Origin: Aeromonas piscicola
GTDB lineage: Bacteria > Pseudomonadota > Gammaproteobacteria > Enterobacterales > Aeromonadaceae
Length of the DNA: 34,855 nt
Reading direction: 5' to 3'
NCBI RefSeq assembly: GCF_000820005.1
Contig: NZ_CDBL01000079.1
Span: forward strand, 1-34,855
Shown here: piece by piece, positions 8,950-17,527 of the stretch
How positions within the stretch are numbered: the first letter of the stretch is position 1
Layout of the letters: each line of letters begins with the position of its first letter
Notes under the pieces: generated by a model
Database searches by the model: none
What the model was told of the DNA's origin: nothing
Seen by the model: only the letters and a program-made list of their open reading frames with translations
Translations under genes and position numbers: made by a program

Positions 8950-8955
8950 GGCAGA

Positions 8956-9612
8956 TCAGCCTTTCAGGCCGCCCAGAAACTCGGCACGGGTGTCGGGCTG
9001 GGTCTTGAACACGCCACCGAGGGAGGTGGTGGTGGTATAGGAGGTGGAGTCCATCACGCCGCGCGCCTTCACGCAGAAGTGGGTCGCCTTGATGCTGATG
9101 GCCACATCCTTGGTGCCGAGCAGGGTCTGCAACGCCAGCAGGATCTGCTGGGTGAGCCGCTCCTGCACCTGGGGGCGGCGGGCGAAAAACTGCACTATGC
9201 GGTTGATTTTCGACAGCCCGATCACCTTGCCACGGGGAATGTAGGCCACGTGGGCCAGCCCGTCGATAGTGACGAAGTGGTGCTCACAGGTGCTGGTAAG
9301 GCTGATGTCCCGCACCATGATCATCTCGTCCACCTTCATCTTGTTCTCGATCACGGTCACCTTGGGGAAGGTGCTGTAATCGAGGCCGGAGAAGATCTCG
9401 TTCACGTACATCTTGGCGATGCGGTGCGGCGTCTCCGCCAGGCTGTCATCGGTCAGATCCAGCCCCAGCGTCTCCATGATGGCGCGCATGTGGCCTTCGA
9501 TCTTCTCCCTTTTCTGCTGACCATCCAACGCATTGGCCACCAGAGGTGTCTCGAGGCCCTCGGCCTCGAGGGCTGCCCTGACCAACAGGGCTTCCTGGCT
9601 TAAGCTCGTCAT
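8956..9612 (-). CDS. folE: GTP cyclohydrolase I
   Basis: Converts GTP to 7,8-dihydroneopterin triphosphate, the first step of tetrahydrofolate synthesis. 218 residues, matching the E. coli-type enzyme (about 222). The zinc ligands are visible as Cys109 and His112 in [12 protein letters not shown] and Cys180 in [12 protein letters not shown]. The [20 protein letters not shown] helix and the C-terminal SLGGVFKT are family signatures. The ATG at 9612 has an AGAGGA site. It is divergent from moeA. MoaA, also in this window, draws on the same GTP pool. Confidence 0.97.
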   Translation of the reverse strand: MTSLSQEALLVRAALEAEGLETPLVANALDGQQKREKIEGHMRAIMETLGLDLTDDSLAETPHRIAKMYVNEIFSGLDYSTFPKVTVIENKMKVDEMIMVRDISLTSTCEHHFVTIDGLAHVAYIPRGKVIGLSKINRIVQFFARRPQVQERLTQQILLALQTLLGTKDVAISIKATHFCVKARGVMDSTSYTTTTSLGGVFKTQPDTRAEFLGGLKG

Positions 9613-9920
9613 CTTGTTCCTCTCCCACGCTCAGGGACTGTGATGGCCGCCTTGTCTGTGACGGCACTTTGTTGTGGCGCAATAGTAAACGGCGATTATT
9701 GCCATAATTCAAGCTAACTCAAGTCCGTCTCCTGACTTTATGCCAATCCGTCGGGTTTTACCCCTCGATGACCCACCCCATACGGGGAGGATTGCGGCAA
9801 ACAATCCATCGTCCACCCCCCCCTGTGCCAGGCAGCCTGGTGTCAGCCCCTGATAAGCCTGCCCATCCACCCTGATTTTTGGGATAATCCGCCCTCAACC
9901 ACACCAAAGAGGTAATGACG
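9613..9920. promoter_or_regulatory. folE/moeA divergent promoter region
   Basis: 308 bp with no gene. On the plus strand TACCCCT (9759-9765) matches the NarL/NarP heptamer consensus TACYYMT, and a GGGATAAT element (about 9883-9890) could be a moeA -10. E. coli moeA is known to respond to NarL, so nitrate control is plausible, but a single heptamer is weak evidence. Confidence 0.3.
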
Positions 9921-11147
9921 ATGGGATTTGATACCAGCGGACTACTCCCCCTGAGCTATGCCCTGCAAGGGATGCTGGACCAACTCGCCTGCTGCTGCGA
10001 CACAGAGCAAGTGCCCCTGCCCCAGGCCCTCGGCCGGGTACTCGCGGCAGATATCGCCTCCCCCTTGTCAGTGCCTCCATTCGACAACGCCGCCATGGAC
10101 GGTTACGCCGTGCGGCTGGCCGATCTCGCTGCCGGCATCCCGCTCATCATGGCGGGCAAGGCCTTCGCCGGTCAGCCCTATCAGGGGGAGTGGCCCGCGG
10201 GTCACTGCGTGCGGATCATGACCGGAGCTCCGATACCCGCAGGCACAGACGCTGTGGTGATGCAGGAAGAAACGCAGGTCGACGGCAACCAGATCACCTT
10301 TCTGGTGCCGCCCACCCTGGGCCAGAATATCCGCCGTCGCGGCGAAGATATCCGCGAGGGCGCCAGCGTGCTCTGCGCCGGTACCCGGCTCACTCCCCGC
10401 GAGCTGCCGCTGCTGGCCTCCTTGGGTATCGCCACCGTCAGCGTGCGCCGCCCGCTGAGAGTGGCCATCTTCAGCACCGGCGACGAGCTCAAGCCGGTCG
10501 GCACCCCGCTGGCCCATGGCGACATCTATGACTCCAACCGTTACGGGGTCAAGGCCATGCTGGCGCGCCTTGGCTGCGACTGCCTCGACCTTGGCATCAT
10601 ACCGGACGACCCCGCGCAGCTGCGCGCCGCCTTCCTGCAGGCCGACCGCGAGGCCGATGCCCTGATCACCACGGGAGGCGTCTCGGTCGGTGAAGCGGAT
10701 TTCACCAAGCAGTTGCTCGAGGAACTCGGCGAGATCGGCTTCTGGAAGCTGGCCATCAAGCCGGGCAAGCCATTCGCCTTCGGTCGCCTGCCCAACGCCT
10801 GGTTCTTCGGTCTGCCGGGCAACCCTGTATCCGCCATGGTCACCTTCGATCAGCTGGTGCAGCCTGCGCTGGCCAAGCTGGCCGGGCAGCAGTTCGAGCG
10901 TCCGCTGCAACTGCAGGCCGTTACCAGCGAGTCTCTGAAAAAAGCGCCGGGGCGACTCGACTTCCAGCGCGGCATTCTGAGCCAGGGGCCAGACGGCCTC
11001 GAAGTGCGCAGCACCGGCTCCCAGGATTCCGCCGTGTTCAGCTCACTGTCGCGGGCCAACTGCTACATAGTGCTTGAGCGTGAGCGGGGCAAGGTGGCGG
11101 CAGGAGAGACAGTCACCGTTGAGCCATTCGGGGGCTTGCTGCTGTGA
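9921..11147 (+). CDS. moeA: Molybdopterin molybdenumtransferase MoeA
   Basis: Inserts molybdate into adenylylated molybdopterin to finish the molybdenum cofactor. 408 residues from the ATG at 9921, placed 8 nt after AAGAGG; an in-frame ATG at 9915 is too close to that site. It aligns throughout with E. coli Moe[55 protein letters not shown], the MPT-binding FSTGDEL and [20 protein letters not shown], and KPFAFGRL with [12 protein letters not shown]. Its TGA overlaps the GTG start of moeB by four bases (GTGA), giving a coupled moeA-moeB operon as in E. coli. Confidence 0.98.
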   Translation: MGFDTSGLLPLSYALQGMLDQLACCCDTEQVPLPQALGRVLAADIASPLSVPPFDNAAMDGYAVRLADLAAGIPLIMAGKAFAGQPYQGEWPAGHCVRIMTGAPIPAGTDAVVMQEETQVDGNQITFLVPPTLGQNIRRRGEDIREGASVLCAGTRLTPRELPLLASLGIATVSVRRPLRVAIFSTGDELKPVGTPLAHGDIYDSNRYGVKAMLARLGCDCLDLGIIPDDPAQLRAAFLQADREADALITTGGVSVGEADFTKQLLEELGEIGFWKLAIKPGKPFAFGRLPNAWFFGLPGNPVSAMVTFDQLVQPALAKLAGQQFERPLQLQAVTSESLKKAPGRLDFQRGILSQGPDGLEVRSTGSQDSAVFSSLSRANCYIVLERERGKVAAGETVTVEPFGGLLL

Positions 11148-11899
11148 GCGACATTCTCTCGGACGCCGAGCTCTTGCGCTACAACCGCCAGATCATCCTC
11201 AAATCCTTCGATTTCGAGGGGCAGGAGGCGCTCAAGCAGGCCCGCGTGCTGGTGATCGGTGCGGGCGGCCTGGGCTGCGCCGCCAGCCAGTATCTGGCGG
11301 TGGCCGGGGTCGGCCAGCTCACCCTGGTGGATTTTGACAAGGTGGAGCTCTCCAATCTGCAACGCCAGGTGCTGCACACGGATGCCCGCATCGGTCAGCA
11401 CAAGGTGGATTCTGCGGCCGAGGCGCTGCGCGCGCTCAACCCCTGGCTCAAGGTGGAGACTCACGCCTCTGTTGCCGACGAGGCACTGCTCGATGCCCTG
11501 CTACCCAGCCATCAGCTAGTGCTCGACTGCACCGACAACCTGACCATCCGCAATCTGCTCAACCAATACGCGCGCAAACACAGGGTGCCGCTGGTCAGTG
11601 GCGCTGCCATCCGGCTGGAGGGGCAGCTCTGCAGCTTCACCTGGCAGGAGGATGAGCCCTGCTACGCCTGCCTCAGCGCCCTGTTTGGCGAGCAGGCACT
11701 TACCTGCGTCGAGGCGGGTGTGCTCGCCCCCGTGGTCGGGCTGGTGGGCAGCCTGCAGGCGCTGGAGGCGATAAAATTGCTGGCGGGCACGGGGCGCAGC
11801 TACAGCGGCCGCCTCTTGATGATCGATGGCCTCACCGGCACCTTCCGCGAGATGAAGCTGCCCAAACGCCCCGACTGCCCGGTTTGCTCGCACCCTTAA
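11144..11899 (+). CDS. moeB: Molybdopterin-synthase adenylyltransferase MoeB
   Basis: Activates the C-terminal Gly-Gly of MoaD by adenylylation, as an E1-like enzyme. 251 residues with a GTG start inside the moeA stop. Visible parts: the ATP-binding Rossmann loop [15 protein letters not shown] (GxGGLG at about 39-44), [15 protein letters not shown], the DCTDN motif, and the zinc-site pairs CYAC and, near the C terminus, CPVC. Its substrate MoaD is encoded about 8 kb away in this window, next to two mini-genes that repeat MoaD-like Gly-Gly tails. A strong terminator follows. Confidence 0.97.
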   Translation: MSDILSDAELLRYNRQIILKSFDFEGQEALKQARVLVIGAGGLGCAASQYLAVAGVGQLTLVDFDKVELSNLQRQVLHTDARIGQHKVDSAAEALRALNPWLKVETHASVADEALLDALLPSHQLVLDCTDNLTIRNLLNQYARKHRVPLVSGAAIRLEGQLCSFTWQEDEPCYACLSALFGEQALTCVEAGVLAPVVGLVGSLQALEAIKLLAGTGRSYSGRLLMIDGLTGTFREMKLPKRPDCPVCSHP

Positions 11900-11932
11900 G
11901 TGATCCCTATCACCAATAACTCGCAGCCAATA

Positions 11933-11962
11933 AAAAAGCCGACCCCGTGGGGTCGGCTTTTT
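11933..11962. terminator. Rho-independent terminator after moeB
   Basis: 14-bp perfect arms (11933-11946 and 11949-11962) with AAAAA on the 5' side and TTTTT on the 3' side, so it works in both directions between moeB and the convergent lipoprotein gene. Confidence 0.93.
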
Positions 11963-11984
11963 ACATCATGGATACGATGGGTAG

Positions 11985-12275
11985 TCAGCCTGCGCAGTAG
12001 ACACGAGCCTCACGCGGGGTATAAACACCGAAGGTAACCGCACCCAACAAGCCATTAAGGAAGGTGTGTTGTGCTTCGACACGTACCACTTTATCTGCAC
12101 CATTACAAACGGCGGCCGCATCTATGGTCTTGCTCTGACCCAAACCGGAAATGAAGAAATGGTGGGTCACTTCCTTGGTGGGTTTCACTACATTACCGGA
12201 ATGTACTGTGAACCCCTGCTGCGCACAACCAGCCATCATCATTGCAACGGCCGCAGTCAATACCATTTTTTTCAT
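11985..12275 (-). CDS. Bor/Iss-family lipoprotein (copy 1)
   Basis: 96 residues. The start at 12275 gives an N terminus MKKMVLTAAVAMMMAGC with a lipobox ending in Cys17, so it is an outer-membrane-type lipoprotein. The mature part follows the phage lambda Bor pattern: CAQQGFTVHSG, EVTHHFFISGLGQ, KTIDAAAVCNGADKVVRVE and GAVTFGVYTPREARVYC. Bor is linked to serum survival in E. coli; the role here is not shown. It has two internal Cys conserved in the family. A GGGA ribosome site lies upstream. A paralogue lies 173 bp upstream in the same direction. Confidence 0.88.
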   Translation of the reverse strand: MKKMVLTAAVAMMMAGCAQQGFTVHSGNVVKPTKEVTHHFFISGLGQSKTIDAAAVCNGADKVVRVEAQHTFLNGLLGAVTFGVYTPREARVYCAG

Positions 12276-12448
12276 TTTATTATCCCTGACAACTTTATTA
12301 TTTCCGGCTATGCCGGTGCCACACAAAGAAACATTATCCTTTAATATCAATAAGATAAATAAACAACATTCCAATGCGTGCGCACATTACCAAAATCTTG
12401 AGATGGCAACAAGGCTTTGTATGAGACTTTATATCGCGTGGCAGAAAA

Positions 12449-12742
12449 TCAAAGATTGCAATAAACCCGCGCCGTTCTCGGGGTATAAATTCCCAGCGTC
12501 AATACCGCCATCAAACCATCCAGTGGCGTCTGCTGCACTTCCACACGAACGACCTTTTCCGGGTCGCCATGGCAGGCCAAAGAGGCGTTGACCGATTCAC
12601 TCTGACCAATGCCTGCCAGTACAAAATCATGGCCAACTTCCCTGTTTGGCTGACCCGGGTTGCCCGCATACACGAAGAAGGTCTGCTGGGCGCAGCCCGA
12701 TAGCAGCAAGGCGCACCATGCCATCAATACTACTTGTTTCAT
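12449..12742 (-). CDS. Bor/Iss-family lipoprotein (copy 2)
   Basis: 97 residues, paralogous to the neighbouring 96-residue lipoprotein. It has a lipoprotein signal MKQVVLMAWCALLLSGC, then AQQTFFVYAG, EVGHDFVLAGIGQSESVNASLACHG, EKVVRVEVQQTPLDGL and LTLGIYTPRTARVYC. The two proteins keep the same Cys positions but differ at about half of the other residues, so the duplication is old. The 173-bp gap between the two genes is AT-rich and probably holds a separate promoter for copy 1. It lies 46 bp after the ParM-partner gene, on the same strand. Confidence 0.85.
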   Translation of the reverse strand: MKQVVLMAWCALLLSGCAQQTFFVYAGNPGQPNREVGHDFVLAGIGQSESVNASLACHGDPEKVVRVEVQQTPLDGLMAVLTLGIYTPRTARVYCNL

Positions 12743-12787
12743 CTGTTTGATCCTGACGATAACGGCATCTTGATCGAGGCGGAGTAC

Positions 12788-13606
12788 TTAGAAAATGCCC
12801 TTGGCCTTGACCTTCTTCATGTTGGCAACCTGGCTCGAGAGATCCTCGATAAGGGGTTCTGCCTCACCCACCGTCGTAACCTGACGGCCGGGTGCGCTGG
12901 CCAGGCGCTGGATCAGTCGATGCTGCTCGCGAATGAGCCTGGATTGCTCTTCAAGCTGACGGGAGAGCTGCTGGATACTGCTCTGGAGCGGCACCAAATC
13001 CTGCTCAACAGCCGCTGATGGCAATTTGCCTGCGATCGCCTCGGCCAGCTGATCATGGTCGAGAGGGGCCGGTAACCCCTGCCTCAACTCATCCCACAAC
13101 TCGGTGGGCTGCTGCTCGCCCAAGCGGCTCACAATCTCATCCACCAGATTGTCCTGAGCGGAAGCGGAAGATTGCTGGCCAAGGCGATGGACGATCTCAT
13201 CCACCAACGAGGCGTTATCTCCCTGTCCCAACTGGGGAAGCAACCGTGCCACTATCTGATCGATCATGACGTCGGCAGCGGGTGACGCAGCCGAGCCCCC
13301 CTCTCCCAGGTTGAAACCACAACTGGCAAAGGCGTGACGCAATGTGGTCAGGCTCACCTGTTCCGGCCCTAGGGCGTTGGCAATGGCCTTGCACAAATTG
13401 GGCGCCAGTACATACATGAACATGCCGGAAAGGTAGATATCCTTGTGAAAACGGCTCTTGGAGAAGTCAAACTCCTCGGCGCCATCCTGGATCTTGCGAG
13501 CCCGTTGATACCAGTTTTGCAGTACCCCGACCGCATAGCGATCAGACTCCAGCGCACCCGGATCCATGTAGATGGAGAAGGTCATGCGCTTGAGTTGACT
13601 ACTCAT
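12788..13606 (-). CDS. Probable ParM partner / adaptor protein (StbB/ParR position)
   Basis: 272 residues from the ATG at 13606, which has GAGG 6 nt upstream and overlaps the parM 3' end by 8 bp; a TTG at 13612 is also possible. The N-terminal 95 residues (QLKRMTFSIYMDPGALESDR onward) could hold a ribbon-helix-helix DNA-binding domain like ParR/StbB, but I cannot prove this. The middle has imperfect repeats with a D-[QE]-IV-x-RL core: MIDQIVARL, LVDEIVHRLGQQ and LVDEIVSRLGEQQ. A coiled coil follows (SSIQQLSRQLEEQSRLIREQ), then a basic tail MKKVKAKGIF. Position and coupling suggest it links the ParM filament to DNA or to another cargo. Confidence 0.6.
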   Translation of the reverse strand: MSSQLKRMTFSIYMDPGALESDRYAVGVLQNWYQRARKIQDGAEEFDFSKSRFHKDIYLSGMFMYVLAPNLCKAIANALGPEQVSLTTLRHAFASCGFNLGEGGSAASPAADVMIDQIVARLLPQLGQGDNASLVDEIVHRLGQQSSASAQDNLVDEIVSRLGEQQPTELWDELRQGLPAPLDHDQLAEAIAGKLPSAAVEQDLVPLQSSIQQLSRQLEEQSRLIREQHRLIQRLASAPGRQVTTVGEAEPLIEDLSSQVANMKKVKAKGIF

Positions 13607-14642
13607 CGCCAACCTCAGCCATCACAGCAGCCTCGCGATAGACTTCGTCTTCTTCTGTTGTGTAGAGGCAAATCTCGCGAGCCAACGCAGATTGGGCATC
13701 ATCCAGCAGCTCGACTCTGTCTCCCAGGGTCGGATAAGCCGCCTTGATTGCCTCATAAATCAGCGAGGCACCACCGCCCACCAGATAGACCCGATTCGGG
13801 TTCTTGGCAAACTTCTTCGCCTCATGAGCAACCTGGGTACCCAACTCATCGATCTTGTTCTGCATCTTCTCGAGGATCTTGGGGATCTGGCTCTCGTCAT
13901 TGACCACATCACGCACGAAGCTCATGTCGTGGCGACGCTTGATGAACTCGTTGGCCACCAGATAGCTGGAGTCACTGTCTGCCGCCGCCAGCGCTTTACG
14001 GGTCGCATCGGTCACCATGGAAACACCGATCTCGTTGTTGCCATACACATCGGACACATCATCAAATTCACCGACGATGATGCCCATGTCCAGCGTGGTG
14101 CCACCGCAGTCGATCACCAGCGTCTTGGTGAATTCGTTGCAGCCCGAACCGATCAGACGGGAGAGCGCCGCAGGCAGGCTCTCCGGCATGACTTCCACGC
14201 TGACGATATTGAACAGCTCTCCCTTGTTGAGGGAGATGGCGCGCATCAGGTTGCGGCGTTTTTTCTCGATTTTTTCTTCGTTGCGCTGGCAATCGTCCGG
14301 GTTGTAGAACTCGGTAATGGGCAATGTCACGGTAATCGCCACATCACAGGGGGTCACACCGGTCTGTAGCAAGGCGTGGTGAACGGACAACAGATTGAGA
14401 TCGTCGTACTGGTATTCCACATGGGTGGTTGCCAATGACTTGTCCGATGTAGCGTCGTAGGTGTACTTGGTATTGCCTATCTCGTAGTTGTAGATCTTCT
14501 TGTCCTTGCGCAATGCGGCGCTCTTCCAATCCTTGCGAAAGGAGTTGGGAGAGATGATGGTCTTGAGCACCTTGTTCTCAATCCAGCTCACCTTGACATT
14601 GGTTGAACCATCATCGATGGCCATTTTAATTACTTCAGACAT
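13599..14642 (-). CDS. parM: ParM/StbA-type actin-like ATPase
   Basis: 347 residues from the ATG at 14642. It is clearly of the plasmid R1 ParM type: phosphate-1 loop DDGSTNVKVSW (10-20), SPNSFRKDW, a YQYDDLNLLSVHHALL segment matching R1 ParM, TLPITEFY, EVMPESLPA, phosphate-2 loop DCGGTTLDMG (178-187), and the adenosine loop VGGGASLIYEAIK (from about 288). ParM polymerises with ATP into filaments that push plasmid copies apart. Here it lies among housekeeping genes with no plasmid replication or transfer genes in view. The C-terminal tail, rich in Glu (TTEEDEVYREAAVMAEVGDE), is longer than in R1 ParM. Confidence 0.92.
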   Translation of the reverse strand: MSEVIKMAIDDGSTNVKVSWIENKVLKTIISPNSFRKDWKSAALRKDKKIYNYEIGNTKYTYDATSDKSLATTHVEYQYDDLNLLSVHHALLQTGVTPCDVAITVTLPITEFYNPDDCQRNEEKIEKKRRNLMRAISLNKGELFNIVSVEVMPESLPAALSRLIGSGCNEFTKTLVIDCGGTTLDMGIIVGEFDDVSDVYGNNEIGVSMVTDATRKALAAADSDSSYLVANEFIKRRHDMSFVRDVVNDESQIPKILEKMQNKIDELGTQVAHEAKKFAKNPNRVYLVGGGASLIYEAIKAAYPTLGDRVELLDDAQSALAREICLYTTEEDEVYREAAVMAEVGDE

Positions 14643-14671
14643 GAGGAAATACCTGTTAATAGAGCAAAATG

Positions 14672-14715
14672 GGTCCGATTGCCTTGCCTTATGCCATTGG
14701 CAAGGCAATCGAACC
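14672..14715. repeat. Inverted repeat just upstream of parM (possible centromere/operator or terminator)
   Basis: 13-bp perfect arms (14676-14688 and 14699-14711, CGATTGCCTTGCC), extended by 3 more pairs beyond one mismatch, around a 10-nt spacer. It ends 30 bp before the parM ATG and 31 bp after the hydrolase stop. The trailing CCCATTTTGC on the minus strand is only weakly T-rich. No direct iterons of the plasmid parC kind were seen. Confidence 0.6.
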
Positions 14716-14745
14716 AACACATACACGGGTTAAAGGGCGACAAGT

Positions 14746-15522
14746 TTAATGAGTTTCTAAAATCCGGTGAAGCAAATGATTAAACCCCGAGGGATCTTCT
14801 GCCGGCCAGGCGTGGTGGCCGTTGGGGGTATGGATGGTGGCGTTGGGCAGGGAGGCGAACTGCTCCACCCGCTTGGCGAGCGGCAGGTAGTCGTGGCTGG
14901 TGGAGATGATGGCCACCGGCTGCCAGATGGCGCCGAGCCGGGCGCGCACCGACCAGCCGGGCAAGGCGTCGAGCAGCGCCTTGTAGACCCGCTTCCGGTT
15001 GCGCACGAAGCGCAGCCGGAAGGTGTGGCGCACCTGGGCGAGATCGGGTCCGGGAAAGAGCTCACGTCCCAGCCACCAGGCAAGCGGACGCATGCCAAAC
15101 CAGCGCAGCCACTTGAGGCGCTGGGCGTAACGCTCCTGCTCCCTCGGGGTTTCCAGCAGAAATTCGCTGACGCCGTTGACCAGCACCAGACCTCGCACCT
15201 TGTGAGGAAGTTGCAAGGCCAGCTCCAGCGCCACCATGGCCCCCAGCGACAAGCCCACCACCCAGGCGGGCTCCGGCTGCTCGTCAAGCCAGCGCACCAC
15301 GTCGGCGGCCAGGGTGGCCACGTCAAACGGCCCTTCCTGCATGCTCTGACCGTGGCCGCGCAAATCGAGCGCCACCACCCGGTAATGTTCACAGAAGCGC
15401 TCTATCTGCGCCTGCCAGTCGAGACTGGAGGAGCCCAGCCCGTGCAACAGCAACAGCAAGGGGCCCTCCCCCGCGCTACGCAGAGCAAGACCGTTGGATT
15501 TCATCACCTGATTGCGGCGCAT
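14746..15522 (-). CDS. Alpha/beta hydrolase
   Basis: 258 residues. The fold is evident from LLLLHGLGSSSLDWQ (oxyanion HGLG), VVALDLRGHGQS, the nucleophile elbow GLSLGAMVALELAL, Asp in IISTSHDYLP and the closing catalytic His in PNGHHAWPAEDPSGF. A lid region rich in Trp and Arg (LKWLRWFGMRPLAWWLGREL) is inserted after strand 6. It is similar in length to BioH and to PcaD-like esterases, but nothing in the sequence fixes the substrate. ATG at 15522 with GAGAGG about 10 nt upstream. It is the last gene before the ParM operon and follows modC by 131 bp, all on the minus strand. Confidence 0.88.
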   Translation of the reverse strand: MRRNQVMKSNGLALRSAGEGPLLLLLHGLGSSSLDWQAQIERFCEHYRVVALDLRGHGQSMQEGPFDVATLAADVVRWLDEQPEPAWVVGLSLGAMVALELALQLPHKVRGLVLVNGVSEFLLETPREQERYAQRLKWLRWFGMRPLAWWLGRELFPGPDLAQVRHTFRLRFVRNRKRVYKALLDALPGWSVRARLGAIWQPVAIISTSHDYLPLAKRVEQFASLPNATIHTPNGHHAWPAEDPSGFNHLLHRILETH

Positions 15523-15653
15523 CAGTTCATCGCCTCTCGACTCATTGCCTGAACCATGCCTTGTTTATCCCGATAGTCACCAGTCAGCTTACGGGCATAT
15601 CCTCTGCGCTAGCCGAGGTATGCCGCCCCACAATGTATCAGATCACCACCCAT

Positions 15654-16754
15654 TCAACCTTCACTGACCAGACTGACCGCCTTGATATAGGCGTATATCT
15701 GCTGCTCCGGCGCCAGCGCCAGCCGGGTGGCGGAGCGGCTGGTGATCCGGGCCAGCAGTATCTGCTCACCCAGCGCCAACTGCAACAGGGTCTGGCCGGG
15801 GCGCACCTCGCGCACCGCCAGCAGACGGGTGACAAGACAGTTGGAGAGACTGGAGTGCTCGATGGGGGCGGTGGCAATCACCACATCCCGCCCCGCCACC
15901 TTGATCTGCAAGGGGCCGCTCTCGTCCGGCACATGGGTCATGGTGACCCGCAGCCGCTGCTCGCCGAGCTGCAGGGTCGCCATCTGCTCCGCTTCATCGT
16001 AGTGGGCCAGGGTGGCATCCAGCATCACCCCGGCATCGTCGCGACTGGCGATCGAGAGATCGGTGCGGGCGAAGATCTCGCTCGGCTTCCCTTGCGCCTC
16101 GACCCTGCCACTTTCCAGCAGCACCAGCTGATCGCACAGCAGGCTCACCTCCTCCATGGCATGGCTGACAAAGATCATCGGGATACCGCTCTCCTGCTGC
16201 AACCCCTTGAGCACATGGGCCTGATGGATACGGCTGCGCCGATCCAGCGCCGAAAAAGGCTCATCGAGCAGCAGCAGATCTGGCTCGGCCAGCAGCGCCC
16301 TCCCCAATGCCACCCGCTGACGCTGGCCGCCAGACAGGGCATGGGCAGGCTGCCCCAGCAGATCGGCAAAGCCAAGCCGCGCCGCCAGCGCTTCGGGCTG
16401 CCAGCGTCCTCGCCCCTTGCGGGCCGCCAACTGCAAATTGCCGAGCACCGTCAGATGGGGGAAGAGCCGCGAATCCTGAAACACCAGCCCGATGCGGCGC
16501 GCTTCGGGCAGCCGATCGGCCAGTTCACGCCCTCGCCACCACAGGCGATCGCCGTTTTGGCGATCGAGCCCGGCAATGATGCGCAGCAGGGTGCTCTTGC
16601 CACAGCCGGAGGGACCGAACAGACCGAGGAGACCACCCAGCTCGAGAGTTAGTGCGCAATCGAGGGTAAAGGGGCCGAACTCGCGTCGGGCATTGAGGTT
16701 CAGGGCATGGCGGTGCAGGGCGTTGCCTGGCGAAATTGTGGCTGGCTGGTTCAT
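15654..16754 (-). CDS. modC: Molybdate ABC transporter, ATP-binding protein
   Basis: 366 residues. The ATPase domain has Walker A GPSGCGKST (47-55), Q-loop VFQDSRLFPHL, signature LSGGQRQR (140-147), Walker B LLLLDEP (160-166) and the switch His in VSHAMEEV. The C-terminal third (from about 290) is a Mop-type molybdate-binding domain with SLSNCLVTRLLAVREVRPGQ and ARITSRSATRLAL. It drives molybdate uptake through ModB. Its ATG overlaps the modB stop by 4 bp (ATGA). The N terminus has about 25 extra residues before the usual start of the domain. Confidence 0.96.
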   Translation of the reverse strand: MNQPATISPGNALHRHALNLNARREFGPFTLDCALTLELGGLLGLFGPSGCGKSTLLRIIAGLDRQNGDRLWWRGRELADRLPEARRIGLVFQDSRLFPHLTVLGNLQLAARKGRGRWQPEALAARLGFADLLGQPAHALSGGQRQRVALGRALLAEPDLLLLDEPFSALDRRSRIHQAHVLKGLQQESGIPMIFVSHAMEEVSLLCDQLVLLESGRVEAQGKPSEIFARTDLSIASRDDAGVMLDATLAHYDEAEQMATLQLGEQRLRVTMTHVPDESGPLQIKVAGRDVVIATAPIEHSSLSNCLVTRLLAVREVRPGQTLLQLALGEQILLARITSRSATRLALAPEQQIYAYIKAVSLVSEG

Positions 16755-17431
16755 CCGAACACTCTCCGCTGTCTGCGCTGCAGCACCCCGTAGACCAGCA
16801 CCAGCATCACCAGCGAGAAGCCCATCAGGCCGCCTGCCAAAATATGGGCGTTTTGGTAATCCATCGCCTCCACATGATCAAACAGAGCGATGGAGAGCAC
16901 CTGGGTCTCGCCGGGGATGTTGCCGCCAATCATCAGCACCACGCCAAACTCCCCCAGGGTATGGGCAAAGCCGAGGGCCGCCGCCATCACGAAGCTGGGC
17001 AGCGTCATCGGCAAAATGATGTGGAAAAAACGCTCGACCGGGCCGAGCCCCAGGGTGGCGGCAGCCTCCAGCTCCTTGTTGCCCATGTTGACGAAGGCGG
17101 AGGTGAGCGGCTGCACCACAAACGGCAGCGAATAGAGGATGGAGGCGAACAGCAAGCCGAGGAAGCTGAAGGCGAGCGGGGCGCCGAAGGTATCGCGCCA
17201 CCAGGCGCCGAAGCCATATTCGGGGGAGAAGGCGAGCAGCAGATAAAACCCCAGCACTGTGGGGGGCAGTACCAGCGGCAGTGCCACCAGCGCCTCCACC
17301 AGCGGCCGTAGTCGGTTCTGGCTGCGGGACAACCACCAGGCCAGCGGCGGCGACAGCAGCAATAAAATGCCGGTGGTGCTGGCCGCCAGCTTCAGGGTGA
17401 GCCAGATGGCCAGCAGATCCCCTTCACTCAT
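16751..17431 (-). CDS. modB: Molybdate ABC transporter, permease
   Basis: 226 residues with about five membrane segments, typical ModB length. Key motifs: LPLVLPPTVLGFYLLLAFSP near the N-terminal half, the SFLGLLFASILYSLPFVVQPL helix, and the EAA-type cytoplasmic loop ELEAAATLGLGPVERFFHIILP, which docks onto ModC. FAHTLGEFGVVLMIGGNIPG is the diagnostic ModB segment. The gene is coupled to modC and separated from modA by 96 bp. Confidence 0.96.
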   Translation of the reverse strand: MSEGDLLAIWLTLKLAASTTGILLLLSPPLAWWLSRSQNRLRPLVEALVALPLVLPPTVLGFYLLLAFSPEYGFGAWWRDTFGAPLAFSFLGLLFASILYSLPFVVQPLTSAFVNMGNKELEAAATLGLGPVERFFHIILPMTLPSFVMAAALGFAHTLGEFGVVLMIGGNIPGETQVLSIALFDHVEAMDYQNAHILAGGLMGFSLVMLVLVYGVLQRRQRRVFG

Positions 17432-17486
17432 TGCCGACCTCCCGGTTGAATGCAGCCCACGGCATGGTCTCTATCCTCATTGCAAA

Positions 17487-17502
17487 GAGTGGCCGACCAC
17501 TC
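17487..17502. terminator. Small hairpin between modA and modB
   Basis: 6-bp perfect arms (GAGTGG/CCACTC) with a 4-nt loop; on the minus strand followed by TTTGC. It may reduce read-through from modA into modBC or protect the modA mRNA 3' end. Weak. Confidence 0.3.
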
Positions 17503-17527
17503 AGGACATCGCGTCAGCCCCATGCCC

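Larger units (their letters stand above)
8556..8955. other. 400-bp intergenic region between the chemoreceptor gene and folE
   Basis: No convincing gene was seen; short frames here lack ribosome sites and family features. It should hold the chemoreceptor promoter (minus strand) and the folE terminator, both listed separately. Confidence 0.6.
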
